Of a DNA stretch of 64,000 bases, positions 17,376-25,172 are shown one piece after another. The first letter of the stretch is position 1. Every line of letters starts with the position of its first letter. The position numbers were made by a program, and so were the translations under genes. Location: positions 1 to 64,000 of the forward strand of contig NZ_WHOD01000082.1 in the NCBI RefSeq assembly GCF_013141765.1, written 5' to 3'. The notes beneath the pieces were generated by a model. It did no database searches. It saw only the letters and a program-made list of their open reading frames with translations, and was not told the origin of the DNA. The DNA is from Paenibacillus foliorum (GTDB lineage: Bacteria; Bacillota; Bacilli; Paenibacillales; NBRC-103111).

Positions 17376-17603
17376 TATCTAAATTAATTTAATCCAATCT
17401 AACCTAATCTAACCTAATCTAATCCAATCTAATCTAATCTAATCTAATCTAATCCCATCTGATCCTATTCATTCTAACCTAATCTAATCCAACCTAATCT
17501 AATCCAACCTAACCTAATCTAATCCAACCTAATCTAATCTAATCTAATCTAATCTAATCCCATCTGATCCTATTCATTCTAACCTAATCTAATCCAATCT
17601 AAC
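17376..17603. repeat. CTAAT/CCAAC-type pentanucleotide repeat with 105-bp duplication
   Basis: About 230 bases consist almost only of the five-base units CTAAT, CTAAC and CCAAT. The interruption CATCTGATCCTATTCATTCT occurs at 17456 and again at 17561, so a 105-bp block is duplicated. No gene is possible here. It lies between the converging DUF559-like and trpS genes. Confidence 0.9.
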
Positions 17604-17710
17604 GTGGGGCACTTCAGACTATCTACTTACTGGCCAAGCTTTTTTATTGCATGTCTACAAATCCAGGTTACCATTCAGTTCAATTTGAGCCTAGAGGGCT
17701 CCTATATCAT

Positions 17711-18694
17711 TTATAGCACCAAAAATCCCATTTTCTCTTTTGTTGCGCGAAGCATTTTTTCTGCTTGCTCTGAGGCACGCTCTCCACCCTCACGCAGTAT
17801 GCTGTGAAGTTCTCCTGAAGCGCGAATATCGCGATACCGTTGTTGAATAGGCTCAAGAAGACCTACTACTTGCTCTGCTAAATCCTTCTTGAACGGCCCG
17901 TAGCCCTGTCCATCGTACATAGCTTCTATCTCGGCAACTGGCTTTTTCGAGCACTGTGAGTAAATACTCATCAAATTACTGACCTCAGGCTTGTTCTGTG
18001 GATCGAACTTAACTTCACGGCCGGAGTCGGTAACCGCACGGCTGATTTTTTTGCGAATGACGTCTGGAGCATCCAGCATCGCGATAGAGCTACCTTGGTT
18101 CGGATTGCTCTTGCTCATCTTGCTGGAGGCATCATCCAGTGACATAATGCGTGCTCCTACTTGGGGAATATAAGGCTCAGGAATAGTAAAATTATCTCCA
18201 AAACGCTGATTGAATCGATGAGCCAAATCGCGCGTTAGCTCCAAATGCTGCTTCTGATCATCACCAACTGGAACCAAGTCAGCATTGTACAATAATATGT
18301 CCGCAGCCATGAGGGAAGGATAAGTAAACAGCCCAGCACCGATCGAATCTTTGCCGGCTGACTTATCTTTGAATTGCGTCATCCGCTCCAACTCGCCCAT
18401 GTAAGTAAGCGTAGTAAACAACCATCCTAGCTCGGCATGCTGCCGTACATGGGATTGAAGAAATACATTCGCCTTGGACGGGTCAATGCCCGCTGCAATA
18501 TACAACGCCGTCACAGCTTCACTTTGCTCGCGGAGCGCTGCCGGATCTTGTGGAACCGTAATCGCGTGCAGATCAACCACCATAAAGTAGCAATCATGGG
18601 TATGCTGAAGCTCTGTGAAATTTTTCAATGCCCCAATGTAATTACCTAAGGTTAGATGCCCGCTTGGCTGCATTCCGGATAGTACTCTTTTCAT
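17711..18694 (-). CDS. trpS: Tryptophanyl-tRNA synthetase
   Basis: 327 residues from ATG 18694, preceded by GGAGGAAACAATA. Class Ic synthetase that charges tRNA-Trp. MKRVLSGMQPSGHLTLGNYI holds the HIGH-type motif (HLTLGN), and KMSKSN near residue 195 is the KMSKS loop; GDDQKQHLELTRD lies between them. Length is normal for the family. A longer open frame reaching 18934 is only read-through of a low-complexity leader. Expression should be controlled by the T-box at 19120-19414. Confidence 0.97.
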   Translation of the reverse strand: MKRVLSGMQPSGHLTLGNYIGALKNFTELQHTHDCYFMVVDLHAITVPQDPAALREQSEAVTALYIAAGIDPSKANVFLQSHVRQHAELGWLFTTLTYMGELERMTQFKDKSAGKDSIGAGLFTYPSLMAADILLYNADLVPVGDDQKQHLELTRDLAHRFNQRFGDNFTIPEPYIPQVGARIMSLDDASSKMSKSNPNQGSSIAMLDAPDVIRKKISRAVTDSGREVKFDPQNKPEVSNLMSIYSQCSKKPVAEIEAMYDGQGYGPFKKDLAEQVVGLLEPIQQRYRDIRASGELHSILREGGERASEQAEKMLRATKEKMGFLVL

Positions 18695-18728
18695 TATTGT
18701 TTCCTCCGTAATAATTATTTTTATTTTT

Positions 18729-18820
18729 GCTCTTGCTCTTGTTTCTACCTGCTCGTGCTCGTGCTCTGCTCGTGCTCGTGCTCGTGCTCTGCTCTTGCTT
18801 TTGCTCTGCTCGTGCTCTCT
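18729..18820. repeat. GCTCGT/GCTCTT hexamer repeat in the trpS leader
   Basis: Repeats of GCTCGT, GCTCTT and GCTCT fill about 90 bases directly upstream of the trpS ribosome site, so the mRNA carries a purine-rich GAGCAC/GAGCAA tract. No coding role is supported. Confidence 0.85.
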
Positions 18821-18900
18821 AGTAATCCCCCACTTTTCGTTTGAAAAACGTGCGGGGGCCCCTCGCGAGAGAGCCAGCGAATCTCGCCCTCCTGAGCTTT

Positions 18901-19071
18901 CCTTAGCGTTGAAAAGTGTGATTGGAGGGAGCAAGGGAGTGTGCGGAGAGTTTACGTGCCGCCTTTGAAAACGGGTTATTACCCTAATCGAGTCTAATCA
19001 GATAACCCGTTTTCAAGAGCGGCCGCAGCACATCCCTTCTCCCGTAGATCACACAACTTTCAACACTAAGG
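18901..19071. repeat. 171-bp imperfect palindrome, copy 1 of a dispersed element
   Basis: The ends CCTTAG (18901) and CTAAGG (19066-19071) begin arms of about 75 bp that pair throughout with gaps; the core stem TTGAAAACGGGTTAT (18964-18978) / ATAACCCGTTTTCAA is perfect. The loop contains AGTCTAATCAG. The same words in reverse complement (CTGATTAGACT, CGTAAACTCT, AAGGGATGT) occur in the same order at 47502-47654. It sits between the T-box terminator and the trpS gene. Confidence 0.75.
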
Positions 19072-19119
19072 TTTTAATGTGGTTCCCCGCATCCCGCCCC
19101 AAAGCACTTTTTTGAACGC

Positions 19120-19414
19120 AAAAAGCCCTCCGCCAAAGGGACGAAGGACCGTGGTGCCACCCTATTTCGCTTTCCGCCGGACATCAGCCGCAGCAAAAAA
19201 CCTTAAGCTCCTGTAACGGGGAGCCCCCGGATCGGCATTAGACTCATCGTGTTAAGCCGTCGTCTGTTAGGACAACGTCTCCCGCACGTATCATGTATCG
19301 TTCAACCGTCAGCTCGAGGATCCATTCGACGTAAGCTATCTACCGGTTCACAGCTGCCACCGGCTCTCTGAAAGAATCGCTATCGTTTACTTATTCCTGT
19401 CATTGCTTGTTTGT
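19120..19414 (-). promoter_or_regulatory. Tryptophan T-box leader of trpS
   Basis: On the minus strand the transcript holds a Stem I region with GAATGGATCC as specifier loop (TGG, complement of 19322-19324, a Trp codon), the T-box sequence AGGGTGGCACCACGG (around 19147-19163), and a terminator hairpin with TTTTT at 19120-19155. Uncharged tRNA-Trp should stabilise the antiterminator and turn trpS on. The specifier agrees with the gene downstream. Confidence 0.9.
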
Positions 19415-19420
19415 TTTATA

Positions 19421-19449
19421 ATCATAATCAATGCCATCCGTTCTGTCAA
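19421..19449 (-). promoter_or_regulatory. Sigma-A promoter of the trpS T-box transcript
   Basis: TTGACA (complement of 19444-19449) and TATGAT (complement of 19421-19426) are 17 bases apart on the minus strand, just upstream of the T-box leader. Confidence 0.8.
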
Positions 19450-19538
19450 TTCTTCCAAAATACCGCTCATGCCATTCCCAGGCTTGGGCATTTTTTTCGT
19501 TCTGCATGTCCTATGTACGTACTTTTTGACATAAGCTA

Positions 19539-19553
19539 TAATAATAATTACGA
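19539..19553 (+). promoter_or_regulatory. Candidate Zur-type operator
   Basis: TAATAATAATTACGA matches the Bacillus Zur core TCGTAAT-N-ATTACGA at 12 of 14 positions. It overlaps a possible TATAAT -10 box (19537-19542) upstream of a His-rich permease gene. The -35 region is weak and the region is AT-rich, so chance remains possible. Confidence 0.3.
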
Positions 19554-19574
19554 ATACGGGAGGAGAAATGTCCA

Positions 19575-20741
19575 TTGCATCCGAAAGTCCAACGTATTAC
19601 GACTAATGTACTCGCACTTATTTGCCTTGTTCTATTGTTCCTTATATTCACTCAAAAGCAGCAGCCAACTTTATCTTTTATAAACAACGACAATCTCCAA
19701 AACTTCAAAACCTTATTTTTGAGCATCATTCTCGAAGCCTTCCCCTTTATTCTGCTCGGTGTACTCGTATCAGCCTTGCTGCAAATGTTTGTTTCTGAGC
19801 AAACGATACGTAAGCTGGTGCCCAAAAACCCGCTTCTCGGTATTTTGTTCGCCTGCGTAGTCGGTATAATTTTTCCATTGTGCGAATGCGGTATGATTCC
19901 GGTAATCCGAAGATTGCTGCGTAAAGGTATGCCTCTTTATGTGGCAATTGTTTTTATACTAGTCGGTCCAATTATTAATCCTGTCGTCTATGCATCTACC
20001 TTCATGGCCTTCCGCACCCGTCCGGAAATTGCTTATTCCCGAATGGCACTCGCTTTCATCGTTGCCCTTGTAATCGGATTGCTCATTTACCGCTATTTCA
20101 AATCAAATCAGCTACGCGGAACGCTTTCATTGGGACTTGCAGACCAGCACGGACACCACGATCATAACCACAACCACGACCACGGCAACCATAAAAATCA
20201 TGAGCATCATCAACCACATTTAGTTGACAGCAAGCCGCATCAAACACACAACCATGAGGCTGACCACAGCAGCAACAAACAACCCACTCATCAGCATACT
20301 CATCACCACGATCACAGCCACTCAGGCTTTACCGGACGATTGTTCGGAGTGCTTGGGCACGCCTCGGATGAATTTTTTGACATGGGTAAATACTTAATGT
20401 TCGGTGCGTTCATTACAGCGGTCATTCAGACACTTGTCGATCGGGAAAGCCTAGTCGCAATCGGGCAAGGTACACTTGGATCTCATTTGTTTATGATGGG
20501 CTTTGCTTTTATTTTATCACTATGCTCCACCTCGGATGCGTTCGTAGCCTCTTCCTTCGGCACAACGTTTACTACGGGCTCTCTGCTGACATTTCTCGTT
20601 TTCGGTCCGATGCTGGATATCAAAAGCGTGCTAATGCTGCTGTCCACGTTCCGTACACGGTTTGTTTTGGCGTTATCTGGGTTAATCATCGTTGTAGTGT
20701 TAGTCTGCTCCCTGTTGTTTGAACGAATCTTTTTTGCCTAA
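19575..20741 (+). CDS. Permease of the DUF318 (YcgR/YraQ) family with His-rich loop
   Basis: 388 residues from TTG 19575, which follows GGAGGAG. About eight membrane helices in two halves; LCECGMIPV in the first half and SLCSTSDAFVASSF in the second are the family's Cys motifs. Between them (about 195-255) lies a loop packed with His and Asp (HDHNHNHDHGNHKNH and HTHHHDHSHS) that should bind metal ions. Family members are annotated as predicted permeases; the substrate is not established. It is followed 30 bases later by a DUF1980 partner, the usual YcgR-YcgQ arrangement. Confidence 0.85.
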   Translation: MHPKVQRITTNVLALICLVLLFLIFTQKQQPTLSFINNDNLQNFKTLFLSIILEAFPFILLGVLVSALLQMFVSEQTIRKLVPKNPLLGILFACVVGIIFPLCECGMIPVIRRLLRKGMPLYVAIVFILVGPIINPVVYASTFMAFRTRPEIAYSRMALAFIVALVIGLLIYRYFKSNQLRGTLSLGLADQHGHHDHNHNHDHGNHKNHEHHQPHLVDSKPHQTHNHEADHSSNKQPTHQHTHHHDHSHSGFTGRLFGVLGHASDEFFDMGKYLMFGAFITAVIQTLVDRESLVAIGQGTLGSHLFMMGFAFILSLCSTSDAFVASSFGTTFTTGSLLTFLVFGPMLDIKSVLMLLSTFRTRFVLALSGLIIVVVLVCSLLFERIFFA

Positions 20742-20771
20742 TCCACCCTTTCAAAAAAGGAGCGTGCTGTT

Positions 20772-21752
20772 GTGAGTCCGCGTATCTATAGCTTGCATCA
20801 TTTTATCAAGGCTACCATCCTGTTTGGCTTTGCCATGTACATAGTCCATTTGGTCAAAACGGATAACATCCTGTTTTATATTGCGCCGCGTATGGTTGAT
20901 TATGTGAAATGGTCTGCTGTCGCTTTTTACGCCATTGCCGTGTATCAAGTGTACCAAGCCATTCGTGCTTTCTTCGGCTCTGCCGCCGCCTGCGATTGTG
21001 ATCATGACCACACCCCCTCTTCATCCTTGCTCAAAAACACCGTCATCTACGGGTTGTTTTTCTTCCCATTGCTGCTTGGCTTTCTTCTTCCCGATACGTC
21101 GATGGGCAGCAGTCTTGCGGCTAAGAAAGGGATGAACCTGAGCAGCTCGAGCAATGTGAAAAAGGATGCGTCCACCCCTGCTCCTAACCCATCATCTCCA
21201 TCATCAGGAGCTACCGGATCGGGCAATGGTTCTGCTGCCGTGCCAGGAGCTCCTCTAACACCCGGTGATTCTGCCGGTAAGGCTGCCGCATCATCTACAG
21301 GAAATCAAGACGCAATGTTCCCATCTGACAAATTCACAGAGCACTATGCCAAACTTGCTAAGGAATTGTACAAAGCCGCAACAATCCCGGTCAAAGAAGA
21401 CATGTATATCGAAACATTGACTACTGTAGACTTGTATTTAGATCAATTTGTTGGGAAAAAGCTCGAGCTAACCGGTTTTGTATACCGTCAAGAGGATATG
21501 AAGGATAACCAGTTCGTTGTAGGCCGTTTCTCTATCCAATGCTGCTCTGCCGATGCCTCTCCATTTGGAGTCCTTGTGGAATATGACCGCGCCAAAAATT
21601 TTGCGGATGATTCATGGGTAACCGTAACAGGCACGATTCAAAAAGCCAAGTTCAACGATATCGATGTAATTATGCTAAAAGTAGAAAAAGTCGCCAAAGC
21701 CGAACCAGCTAAAACACAATACGTTTACCCTAACATTGACTTCGGCTCCTAA
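20772..21752 (+). CDS. DUF1980/TIGR03943 family membrane protein (YcgQ-like)
   Basis: 326 residues from GTG 20772 behind AAAGGAGCG. Two N-terminal helices (about 10-28 and 35-55), a CDCDHDH metal-like motif near residue 76, a third helix (about 87-107), a Ser/Ala/Pro-rich linker of about 70 residues, and the conserved C-terminal domain with ELTGFVYRQEDMKDNQFVVG, RFSIQCCSADASPFGVLVEY and DDSWVTVTGTI. It always accompanies a DUF318 permease and probably works with it at the membrane; the role is unknown. Confidence 0.82.
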   Translation: MSPRIYSLHHFIKATILFGFAMYIVHLVKTDNILFYIAPRMVDYVKWSAVAFYAIAVYQVYQAIRAFFGSAAACDCDHDHTPSSSLLKNTVIYGLFFFPLLLGFLLPDTSMGSSLAAKKGMNLSSSSNVKKDASTPAPNPSSPSSGATGSGNGSAAVPGAPLTPGDSAGKAAASSTGNQDAMFPSDKFTEHYAKLAKELYKAATIPVKEDMYIETLTTVDLYLDQFVGKKLELTGFVYRQEDMKDNQFVVGRFSIQCCSADASPFGVLVEYDRAKNFADDSWVTVTGTIQKAKFNDIDVIMLKVEKVAKAEPAKTQYVYPNIDFGS

Positions 21753-21986
21753 GACCGCAGACAAATCCACATACATATGCACAGACACAGGAGACTCATT
21801 CCATTTTGGAGGATGACATCTATTCCTTCCTTTTGTTACAATAAGAACGACAGTTGTTAGGTTAATTATGGAACTGAGAAAACCTATTTTGAGGTCTCTA
21901 AAGGACGAGCGACTGCGATCTAACTGTAAGTTTTCTTGAAACACTTTTATGTTATAAAATACAGTCCTACAAAGGAGCCCAAACTT

Positions 21987-22946
21987 ATGGCTAGACAAAT
22001 GGATTGGCAGGGAACTCCGGCTTACATACTGGAAAACGATCAATTAATCGTATCCATTTGCCCTGCTATTGGTAACAATGTTTACAGCATTTGGGACAAA
22101 AAACTTCAGCGTGAATTGCTTCGCACACCTGAAAGTTCTGCTGCATTGGCAGAACAATTTGTTCAGTACGGCACTCCGATTCTAATGCCGCCTAATCGGA
22201 TTCGCAAAGGAAATTTCCAGTTTGACAACCGAAATTACCAATTCGACATCACACAGGTTAATACAGGCAACCATATCCACGGAGTGGTCAGACAGCAGCC
22301 TTGGACGGTAACTCAGGCTGGTGAGACGGAAGACGGCAAGCTGTTCATAACATCCTCATTCAATTTGTCCGATGATGCTAATGTACAGCGCCAGTACCCT
22401 CATGCAGTGGAATTGGAGATCACTTATGTGCTTGATGGCAGTAATCTCAGTCACTCGTTGAAAGCTACCAATAAAGGTGAGGAAACCGCCCCTTTCGGCT
22501 ATGGCCTGCATACATGGTTTTTGTTGGACGGCAAGCCGGAAAGCTGGAAGCTGCAGCTTCCAGTTAGTGGAATTTGGGAGTTGGATGAGCAGAATATCCC
22601 AACAGGTGAGATCGTTCCATTAGGACGCTATGAAGCCTTGATCGAGGGAGATTCTCTGAACGGACATGACATGGATACCGTTTTCCAAATTGGAGACAAT
22701 CCATGCATCGCCATTCTATCCAGAGATGACGTCGAGATACGTTATAGCGGCTCCGAGCTCTTTAAGCAGTGGGTTATCTACACTAAGGGCGAAGCCCATG
22801 ATTTCATTTGTTTGGAGCCCTATACTTGGGTCACCAATGCCCCAAATATTGATCAGCCAGCAGAAGTAACAGGTGTTCGCGGAATCCAGCCGGGAGATAC
22901 TTTGGAGCTGGAAGTTGCCTTAAAGATTGTTTATAAAACGCTCTGA
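21987..22946 (+). CDS. Aldose 1-epimerase family protein
   Basis: 319 residues from ATG 21987, preceded by AAAGGAG. A galactose mutarotase-like beta-sandwich throughout: GTPILMPPNRIRKG, NHIHGVVRQQPW and GLHTWFLLDG contain the family's conserved Arg and His residues. It should interconvert the alpha and beta anomers of an aldose in the cytosol. Monocistronic, with its own terminator; the specific sugar is not apparent from the surroundings. Confidence 0.88.
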   Translation: MARQMDWQGTPAYILENDQLIVSICPAIGNNVYSIWDKKLQRELLRTPESSAALAEQFVQYGTPILMPPNRIRKGNFQFDNRNYQFDITQVNTGNHIHGVVRQQPWTVTQAGETEDGKLFITSSFNLSDDANVQRQYPHAVELEITYVLDGSNLSHSLKATNKGEETAPFGYGLHTWFLLDGKPESWKLQLPVSGIWELDEQNIPTGEIVPLGRYEALIEGDSLNGHDMDTVFQIGDNPCIAILSRDDVEIRYSGSELFKQWVIYTKGEAHDFICLEPYTWVTNAPNIDQPAEVTGVRGIQPGDTLELEVALKIVYKTL

Positions 22947-22986
22947 ACCAGCTGTAGCTGACACAAGTAATTGCATCTTCAACAAC

Positions 22987-23021
22987 AATAACAACCTTGG
23001 CAGCATGCCAAGGTTGTTATT
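22987..23021 (+). terminator. Terminator after the aldose epimerase gene
   Basis: AATAACAACCTTGGCA (22987-23002) and TGCCAAGGTTGTTATT (23006-23021) form a perfect 16-bp stem with a three-base loop. Confidence 0.9.
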
Positions 23022-23210
23022 TGTTAGGCCTGGCTATAAATAGCCCTGGCATCCCCCCTCTAAACCATCATTCCGCTCGTAGGCTGCCCTACTATTCCCT
23101 GTCCATTAATTTGCTCATTGAAATAGCTCTATAATCCATTGACGTTCCAAGCATCTTTATCGCAAAAGTGAATCGTTTGACTACAATTGAAAAGTGATGA
23201 TAAGATATCG

Positions 23211-23228
23211 GTACATTATAATGAACTA
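23211..23228 (+). promoter_or_regulatory. Possible IclR half-site before the regulator gene
   Basis: The TTATAATGAACT stretch here is the complement of AGTTCATTATA in the palindrome at 24298-24317. Only one half is well conserved. It would fit autoregulation. Confidence 0.35.
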
Positions 23229-23274
23229 ATTTCACTATTTAATATAGAAGCTCAGGGGAATGGATGGGACTTGA

Positions 23275-24045
23275 ATGGACAGAAAATATTGGGTGCCGGC
23301 ACTAGAAAAAGCGCACGCAGTCACTCGGCTTGTGGCAGAAGAGCCTGGCCAACTGAAGCTGACGGATTTATGCAAACGGCTCGAAATTAGCAAAAGCTCC
23401 ATGTTCTCGCTGCTGCAAACCATGGAAGCTCTCCATTGGCTGGCCCGCGACCGCTCCGATACTTACACTCTCGGCATGCATTTTGGAATGATGGGCAGCG
23501 CCTTCTTCCGGCAGTTCGATTTAATTGATGCCTTCCGCAAGGAAGCTCCAGCTTATATGCGAGAGGTTAATGAATCGATACAGCTGGCAAGCTTGGAGGG
23601 TAAAGAGATTGTCTACATGGCCAAAGAAGCGGCCCCTTCTCTTGTTCAGATGGTATCGGGTCCAGGAACGCGGCTGCCAGCCCACGCGACGGGGCTCGGC
23701 AAAATGCTGTTATCCGCCCTCGATGAAACTCAACTCGGGCTGCTTTATACGGAGGACTCCTTGTCAAGCTTGACTCCGTTTACATTAAGGACTAAGCAGG
23801 AGCTGCTCAAGCAATTGGCTGCCATACGGCAACAAGGCTATGCCCTTGACCTTCAGGAAGGGGTTATGGGCTTCAATTGTATTGCAGTGCCCATCTACCA
23901 ATCAGGCAATAAGATGATAGCAGCAATCAGCTTCTCTATGCCTTTGCATAATTGGGAGGAGAAGCGTGAACAAGCTCTGAAGCTCATCCTCAGCTTGGCA
24001 AACAAGCTCTCCTTCAGCACGAATGCTGCAAGCGAGAACAACTAA
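23275..24045 (+). CDS. IclR-family transcriptional regulator
   Basis: 256 residues. N-terminal winged helix (about 8-75; LKLTDLCKRLEISKSSMFSLL) and C-terminal IclR effector domain (about 85-250; RLPAHATGLGKMLLS and the GFNCIAVPIYQ strand). The ligand is probably a small organic acid, as is common in the family. It lies directly ahead of a fumarylacetoacetase-family hydrolase and malate synthase, and a palindrome matching an IclR-type site sits in their promoter region, so it likely controls them. Confidence 0.92.
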   Translation: MDRKYWVPALEKAHAVTRLVAEEPGQLKLTDLCKRLEISKSSMFSLLQTMEALHWLARDRSDTYTLGMHFGMMGSAFFRQFDLIDAFRKEAPAYMREVNESIQLASLEGKEIVYMAKEAAPSLVQMVSGPGTRLPAHATGLGKMLLSALDETQLGLLYTEDSLSSLTPFTLRTKQELLKQLAAIRQQGYALDLQEGVMGFNCIAVPIYQSGNKMIAAISFSMPLHNWEEKREQALKLILSLANKLSFSTNAASENN

Positions 24046-24053
24046 TTCACAAA

Positions 24054-24092
24054 GAGCTCTCACGTTTGTACTTAGAAACTTGAGGGCTTTTT
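24054..24092 (+). terminator. Terminator after the iclR-type gene
   Basis: AGCTCTCAcGTTT pairs with AAACtTGAGGGCT and is followed by TTTTTTT. Confidence 0.85.
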
Positions 24093-24246
24093 TTCTACGG
24101 TACACGACTTCAACTACGGCGTAACCCCCACACACTAGCTCCTTCCAACGCGCAAACGTAGATTATAAACCACACGGACCCCACTTAAGACTTTATTGTT
24201 CTCTCTACGGCTCAGCTGCTATCCCAAAAACATTCTTACCTTTATA

Positions 24247-24275
24247 TTGACCCTGCATATTGAAGGTGATATGAT
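24247..24275 (+). promoter_or_regulatory. Sigma-A promoter of the FAH-malate synthase operon
   Basis: TTGACC (24247-24252) and TATGAT (24270-24275) are 17 bases apart, about 70 bases before the hydrolase start codon. Confidence 0.75.
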
Positions 24276-24297
24276 TATTTCATAATTTTACTGAACC

Positions 24298-24317
24298 AAG
24301 TTCATTATATTGAACTT
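24298..24317 (+). promoter_or_regulatory. Palindromic operator, probably for the IclR protein
   Basis: AAGTTCA-ttatat-TGAACTT is a perfect inverted repeat placed just downstream of the promoter, where bound protein would block transcription. Assignment to the neighbouring IclR protein is inferred from position. Confidence 0.6.
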
Positions 24318-24344
24318 ATACTAATAAAGGGAGCTGATGAGCCG

Positions 24345-25109
24345 ATGAAATTCGCCCGTTATCAGGAAAAACAAACTGGCTTAATAAAAAGCGCTGTCCT
24401 GAGGGAGCAAACCCTGTATGAAATCGAAGGCAATCTGTTTAACGGCCGGACCTATTCCGGTCCCTCCAACCATTTAAGTAATGTAACCCTGCTCCCTCCA
24501 CTGGAGCCTCGTTCAGTTATTGGAGTCGGAAGTAATTACATAGTACCAGGAGGCGTTAAACCGGAGCAGCCTCCGCAGATTCCTGTATTTTTCTATAAAC
24601 CTGTTAGCTCGGTCATCGCTTCTGAAGAACCTATCGTCATTCCTTCCGGCATAGAGGAAGTTAAGTTCGAATCGGAGCTGGCGGTAATTATCGGCAAAAC
24701 TGCGCGCCATGTTTCTGAGCAGGACGCATTGGATTACGTATTCGGCTACACCATAGCTAACGATGTGACAGCTCCGCAATTTTTTCATCCTAATGGTCAT
24801 TGGATGGTAGGTAAATCATTCGATTCCTTCACACCTCTCGGTCCGTATATTGAAACGGAGCTTCCGTTGGATTCGATACGAGTTCAAGCCGTTCACAACG
24901 GAATTAAGAAGCAGGACAGCGGCATTGATTTAATTATTTTAAACGTCCCTTTCCTCATCTCTTACCTATCCCGCGTTATGACTCTGCAGCCAGGTGACGT
25001 TATATTATCCGGTTCACCATCAGGTGCTGAATTTATGAGAAAAGGCGACGAAATCTCTTGCATCATTGAAGAAATCGGCATTTTGTACAACCCTGTTGTT
25101 AACGCTTAA
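24345..25109 (+). CDS. Fumarylacetoacetate hydrolase family protein
   Basis: 254 residues. The FAH fold is evident from VGSNYIVPGG, the metal ligands in VKFESELAVIIGK (E-x-E), the Asp of FGYTIANDVTA, and PGDVILSGSP near the end. Relatives hydrolyse or isomerise C-C bonds of beta-keto or 2-hydroxy acids (for example 2-hydroxyhepta-2,4-diene-1,7-dioate isomerase, ureidoglycolate lyase, acylpyruvase). Which reaction applies cannot be read here. It shares an operon with malate synthase 64 bases downstream, so a route releasing glyoxylate is one attractive reading. Confidence 0.87.
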   Translation: MKFARYQEKQTGLIKSAVLREQTLYEIEGNLFNGRTYSGPSNHLSNVTLLPPLEPRSVIGVGSNYIVPGGVKPEQPPQIPVFFYKPVSSVIASEEPIVIPSGIEEVKFESELAVIIGKTARHVSEQDALDYVFGYTIANDVTAPQFFHPNGHWMVGKSFDSFTPLGPYIETELPLDSIRVQAVHNGIKKQDSGIDLIILNVPFLISYLSRVMTLQPGDVILSGSPSGAEFMRKGDEISCIIEEIGILYNPVVNA

Positions 25110-25172
25110 AGCTTGACTTGGAAATCAAGTAATGTAACCTTCATAAAACCGACTTGAGAGGGTGTTAATTCG

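Noticed and set aside
17376..17603. CRISPR-like array
   Set aside because: Units are five bases long without unique spacers, and no cas gene is present in the window.
18695..18934. N-terminal extension of TrpS by about 80 residues rich in Arg, Ala and Glu-His
   Set aside because: The extension is the repeat-filled leader. The ribosome site and family alignment place the start at 18694.
19387..19575. A 62-codon frame on the minus strand upstream of trpS
   Set aside because: It covers the TTGACA-TATGAT promoter of the T-box transcript and has no ribosome site.
23046..23115. Minus-strand fragment FNEQINGQGIVGQPTSGMMV, similar at NEQ-x-NG to the small gene at 9220
   Set aside because: There is no start codon in frame, and the match is six residues long. 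Too short to claim a relationship.
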